Assembly (NCBI GenBank): GCA_004357015.1
Contig: SMXE01000088.1
Coordinates: 1-8,338, forward strand
DNA length: 8,338 bases
From: Caldithrix sp.
Lineage (GTDB): Bacteria; Zhuqueibacterota; Zhuqueibacteria; Oceanimicrobiales; Oceanimicrobiaceae
Direction: 5' to 3'
Shown here: piece by piece, positions 6,367-8,338 of the stretch
Numbering within the stretch: the stretch's first letter is position 1
How the letters are laid out: every line of letters begins with the position of its first letter
Made by a program: the position numbers and the translations under genes
The notes under the pieces: generated by a model
The model's database searches: none
Told to the model about the DNA's origin: nothing
The model's input: the letters and a program-made list of their open reading frames with translations, nothing else

Positions 6367-6469
6367 AATCGGGTGCTGAACTTTTCATTCATCACCACAA
6401 TCTGTCCGTGGCATGAAAGACAGATAAAATCCGAAGCGTTTCATCAGTCCAAACTTTACCACGACCCTT

Positions 6470-7285
6470 TTAGCGAATCCTTTTCGGAAAAATGTCCTTG
6501 TTCATCGCCCACTTTGGATAGAGGTTATGCACTTGGGCCGATGGGTAAGGGAGACCCAGAGGCTGGGGCCCAATCTGCATTATTCCTTCTGTGCCGTTGA
6601 TGGCGGTGAATACATGCCGCAAACCGACAGACCGCAGTGTTCGCGCGGACGGCACGTTGAACGGGGCCGTCGTCCCTAGAGCAAACTTGCCATTGTTCAG
6701 TATCCACCTTGTCGCGGCACTCACTACCGTGCGTCCCAGACCCGTCAGCTTGGCGTCGGGGACTACGTCCATCCCAATCTCCCACATCGGATCCCCGGAG
6801 TCCCATACTGTTGCCAGGGCGATCAACTTCTCGGCATCAAAAATTCCGAATCCGGCAAGCGAGTTCGCAGAGCAGTGCCAAAACAGGTCGTAGTCCACGT
6901 TCGTCAGGTCTTTTGGATTCAGGTGTACCGGGCGATGATCATCATAAGGTTGCCAGCACTCCTCGTCGGCGAAGAAATACCACACAGGTCCCCAGATACC
7001 GACACCGTCAGGCAGCGTGACGCGCGCCAGGTCATAAGCTCCCAATACAGAAAAGAGTAGGTCTAGTGGTAGGTCATCCACAATTGTCTGGAGTCGTTCG
7101 ACCCACTCTGGCCGTGTGGCGAGGGCGGCCTTGCCGCTGACCTTGATTGCTCTGAGAGGCAAGGCCAGAGTATCTGCGTCAGAGGCCAACACCGGCACCC
7201 TGTCTTCGCTCATGGCCGAGTATGGGAAGCCGAGGCGTTGTTGGATCCAGGGCCGGACGATATTTAGCAGGCGTGTGTCGGCCAT
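6470..7285 (-). CDS. GNAT-family N-acetyltransferase
   Basis: 271 residues. GNAT enzymes transfer an acetyl group from acetyl-CoA to an amine of a small molecule or protein. The acetyl-CoA-binding core is at about 168-200: WEIGMDVVPDAKLTGLGRTV, where KLTGLG (179-184) matches the R/Q-x-x-G-x-G/A pyrophosphate loop with Lys in first place, then a helix ending WILNNGK. The next strand and helix, APFNVPSARTLRSVGLRHVF (207-226), is the usual motif B. The N-terminal ~160 residues are not recognisable to me beyond a mixed alpha/beta pattern and probably set the substrate, so this is a longer, two-part GNAT such as those labelled FR47-like. The tail after 240 is rich in Pro and aromatic residues. The ATG at 7285 has a strong ribosome site. 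It stands alone between the tnpA remnant and a divergent gene. It could be an antibiotic- or metabolite-modifying enzyme; substrate unknown. Confidence 0.75.
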   Translation of the reverse strand: MADTRLLNIVRPWIQQRLGFPYSAMSEDRVPVLASDADTLALPLRAIKVSGKAALATRPEWVERLQTIVDDLPLDLLFSVLGAYDLARVTLPDGVGIWGPVWYFFADEECWQPYDDHRPVHLNPKDLTNVDYDLFWHCSANSLAGFGIFDAEKLIALATVWDSGDPMWEIGMDVVPDAKLTGLGRTVVSAATRWILNNGKFALGTTAPFNVPSARTLRSVGLRHVFTAINGTEGIMQIGPQPLGLPYPSAQVHNLYPKWAMNKDIFPKRIR

Positions 7286-7293
7286 TGAACAGA

Positions 7294-7301
7294 TCTCCTT
7301 T
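7294..7301 (-). promoter_or_regulatory. Ribosome binding site for the GNAT gene
   Basis: Minus-strand AAAGGAGA ends 8 bases before the ATG at 7285 and fixes the start. Confidence 0.75.
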
Positions 7302-7346
7302 CAATAGACACATAATAAATAGCTTCCTTGTATACTAAGTTCAGTT

Positions 7347-7381
7347 GTCCGCCTTGCGGACGAGCACGGCGGGGTTCGCCG
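7347..7381. repeat. Pair of adjacent GC-rich hairpins
   Basis: Stems of 6 bp (loop CTT) and 5 bp (loop GGGTT), five bases apart. Could be a dispersed intergenic repeat of this genome or a leader structure of a GNAT transcript. The first stem has the same arms as one at 4-19 inside the transposase gene, both followed by GAG. Confidence 0.4.
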
Positions 7382-7498
7382 AAAGACGTTCGACCAACCC
7401 AAACCTCGCCATTTGCCAGTGGATGTTCATATAACCGTCTCCCATTATACGCATCGGTAATCGTAAGTCAACGGAAAAGGTATTTCAGTATTTTGTCG

Positions 7499-7527
7499 TT
7501 TACAAAGCTGACGAATTGATGTAAGAT
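7499..7527 (+). promoter_or_regulatory. Likely sigma70-type promoter for the NIPSNAP gene
   Basis: TTTACA (7499-7504), a 17-base spacer and TAAGAT (7522-7527). Transcription would begin near 7534, giving an ~86-base leader. An overlapping alternative is TTGATG (7516-7521) with TATTTC 16 bases on. Confidence 0.4.
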
Positions 7528-7608
7528 TAGCATGGCGTATTTCCTGAGTATTCTGTGGAAATCAACCCGCCCTATTTTGTTACACCATTTTCTCGACGAA
7601 CCCATCTC

Positions 7609-7614
7609 AGGAGG
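7609..7614 (+). promoter_or_regulatory. Ribosome binding site deciding a GTG start
   Basis: AGGAGG is five bases before GTG at 7620. No in-frame ATG exists nearby, so the GTG start rests on this site and on the domain beginning at once with IYEIRTY. Confidence 0.8.
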
Positions 7615-7619
7615 GAAAA

Positions 7620-8240
7620 GTGATCTACGAAATACGAACGTACAATCTCAAAACGGGCACACTCGATGAGTATTGGAAGCGTTTTGAAGAAAAACTGCCG
7701 GGACGCGAACACCTCTCAAAACTCGGTGGCCACTGGTATACCGAAAGCGGACCTCTGAATCAGATGGTTGCCATCTGGCCCTACGACAATCTCGACCAAA
7801 GAGCGCAGATTAGACGCGAAGCTGAGGCAGGTCCAAACCCGATATGGCCGCCGAACACCGGCGAACTCATTATAGAAATGGTTTCCCAGATCTACCTACC
7901 AGCTCCGTTTATGACGCCTCTGGGCAAACGAAAAATCGGTCCATTATACGAGATGCGTTTATACACTTACCCCGCCGAGGCCATCCCGACTGTATTGGAG
8001 GCGTGGGGTGAGCACATCGCTGAACGTGAGAAACTTTCGCCGATGGCAGGTTGCTGGTATTCGGAGTTGGGTGGGCTGAACAATTTCATTCATCTATGGG
8101 CGTATGCAAGTTTCGATGAACGGCTTCGCATCCGAGCGGAGGGCAGGGCGAAGGGCATCTGGCCCCCACGGGGTTCAGTCAGACCTGTCATCCAAGCAAG
8201 CAAACTCCTGTTTCCAGCGCCATTTTCACCCATGCAATAG
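7620..8240 (+). CDS. Tandem two-domain NIPSNAP family protein
   Basis: 206 residues, made of two copies of a ~100-residue ferredoxin-like alpha+beta domain. Copy 1 runs YEIRTYNL (3-10), HWYTESGPLNQMVAIWPYDN (38-57), AQIRREAEAG, IWPP (75-78) and SQIYLPAPF (89-97). Copy 2 runs YEMRLYTY (110-117), CWYSELGGLNNFIHLWAYAS (145-164), RIRAEGRAKG, IWPP (180-183) and SKLLFPAPF (194-202). The order and spacing match, and YE-R-Y, W-Y-E-G-LN and W-Y are the hallmarks of NIPSNAP. Biochemical roles of bacterial NIPSNAP proteins are mostly unknown; the fold resembles dimeric barrel (antibiotic monooxygenase-like) proteins, and the fused pair may form the barrel within one chain. There is no signal peptide, so it is cytosolic. 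It has its own promoter and ribosome site and starts with GTG. It is followed, after 68 bp, by another plus-strand gene. Confidence is high for the family and low for function. Confidence 0.85.
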   Translation: MIYEIRTYNLKTGTLDEYWKRFEEKLPGREHLSKLGGHWYTESGPLNQMVAIWPYDNLDQRAQIRREAEAGPNPIWPPNTGELIIEMVSQIYLPAPFMTPLGKRKIGPLYEMRLYTYPAEAIPTVLEAWGEHIAEREKLSPMAGCWYSELGGLNNFIHLWAYASFDERLRIRAEGRAKGIWPPRGSVRPVIQASKLLFPAPFSPMQ

Positions 8241-8253
8241 GCAACGGTATAAT
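8225..8253 (+). promoter_or_regulatory. Candidate promoter for the gene at the right edge
   Basis: TTCACC (8225-8230), a 17-base spacer and a consensus TATAAT (8248-8253). The -35 lies within the last codons of the NIPSNAP gene. Transcription would start near 8260, upstream of the ribosome site at 8294. Confidence 0.45.
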
Positions 8254-8293
8254 GATCACTGAAAAGTGGGTAATCTTTGCCTTTTGCCCACAG

Positions 8294-8301
8294 AAGGAGA
8301 G
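8294..8301 (+). promoter_or_regulatory. Ribosome binding site for the gene at the right edge
   Basis: AAGGAGAG, seven bases before the TTG at 8309. It is the main reason to call a start there, since no ATG in that frame lies within range. Confidence 0.5.
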
Positions 8302-8308
8302 ATTAAAG

Positions 8309-8338
8309 TTGGACATATCTCGCTTGGAGAGATGTTTC
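8309..8338 (+). CDS. Start of an unidentified gene, cut by the window edge
   Basis: Ten codons, beginning MDISRLERCF if TTG at 8309 is the start, still open at the last base. AAGGAGAG (8294-8301) lies seven bases before, and a TATAAT promoter precedes it. This is the same arrangement as the other genes here. Too short to name a family. Confidence 0.45.
   Translation, partial: MDISRLERCF

Larger units (their letters stand above)
7302..7608. other. Divergent intergenic region with two hairpins
   Basis: About 310 bp between the minus-strand GNAT gene and the plus-strand NIPSNAP gene. No ORF here is credible. Two GC-rich stems sit side by side: GTCCGC-CTT-GCGGAC (7347-7361) and CGGCG-GGGTT-CGCCG (7367-7381). 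Neither is followed by a T-run on the plus strand. On the minus side an AT-rich TATTTATTAT (7310-7319) could contain the GNAT -10 box, but no -35 at the right distance is convincing. Confidence 0.45.

Noticed and set aside
8266..8291. GTGGG/CCCAC stem after the NIPSNAP gene as a terminator
   Set aside because: Five-bp arms, a 16-base loop and no following T-tract.
1..8338. CRISPR array, tRNA or rRNA genes
   Set aside because: No regularly spaced repeats, no cloverleaf-type sequence and no rRNA-like stretch were seen on reading both strands.

Overview
The window reads as a piece of an uncultured bacterial genome of roughly balanced base composition. Two phytanoyl-CoA dioxygenase (PhyH) family genes, a DUF6785/DUF6784-type polytopic membrane protein beside a secreted LamG/DUF1080-like protein, a tandem NIPSNAP protein and scattered transposase debris are a combination I associate with Candidatus Poribacteria (sponge-associated or marine). 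That assignment is inference from gene content; Latescibacteria or a planctomycete-like lineage cannot be excluded.

Left part, plus strand. The window opens inside the C-terminal end of an IS1-like DDE transposase (1-258). A gap of about 350 bp follows that may hold decayed coding sequence. Then comes a two-gene unit 12 bp apart: a secreted concanavalin/LamG-like protein (606-1364) and a 630-residue membrane protein (1377-3269). The pair suggests handling of an extracellular polymer or glycan and uptake or sensing of a product, but no substrate can be read from the sequence.

Middle, minus strand. Two Fe(II)/2-oxoglutarate-dependent PhyH enzymes follow (3399-4229 and 4611-5867). Both keep the HxD...H...R residues, but they are clearly different in sequence and length. 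The second has an N-terminal coiled coil and a good sigma70-like promoter; that promoter overlaps the longest possible reading frame and argues for an ATG start at 5867 rather than the TTG at 5936.

A degenerate Tn3-family end lies at 6058-6384: the last ~82 codons of a tnpA, a candidate terminal inverted repeat overlapping its stop codon, and a strong 13+13 bp inverted repeat just outside. It is followed by a GNAT-type acetyltransferase (6470-7285, minus).

Right part, plus strand. A non-coding gap with two small GC-rich hairpins and a plausible promoter leads to a two-domain NIPSNAP protein (7620-8240). A promoter inside its 3' end and a ribosome binding site precede a gene whose first 10 codons are cut by the window edge (8309-8338).

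I do not see a CRISPR array, tRNA, rRNA, phage module or recognisable defence system. The least ordinary points are the head-to-head Tn3-like ends, the coiled-coil PhyH enzyme, and the secreted-protein/membrane-protein pair.
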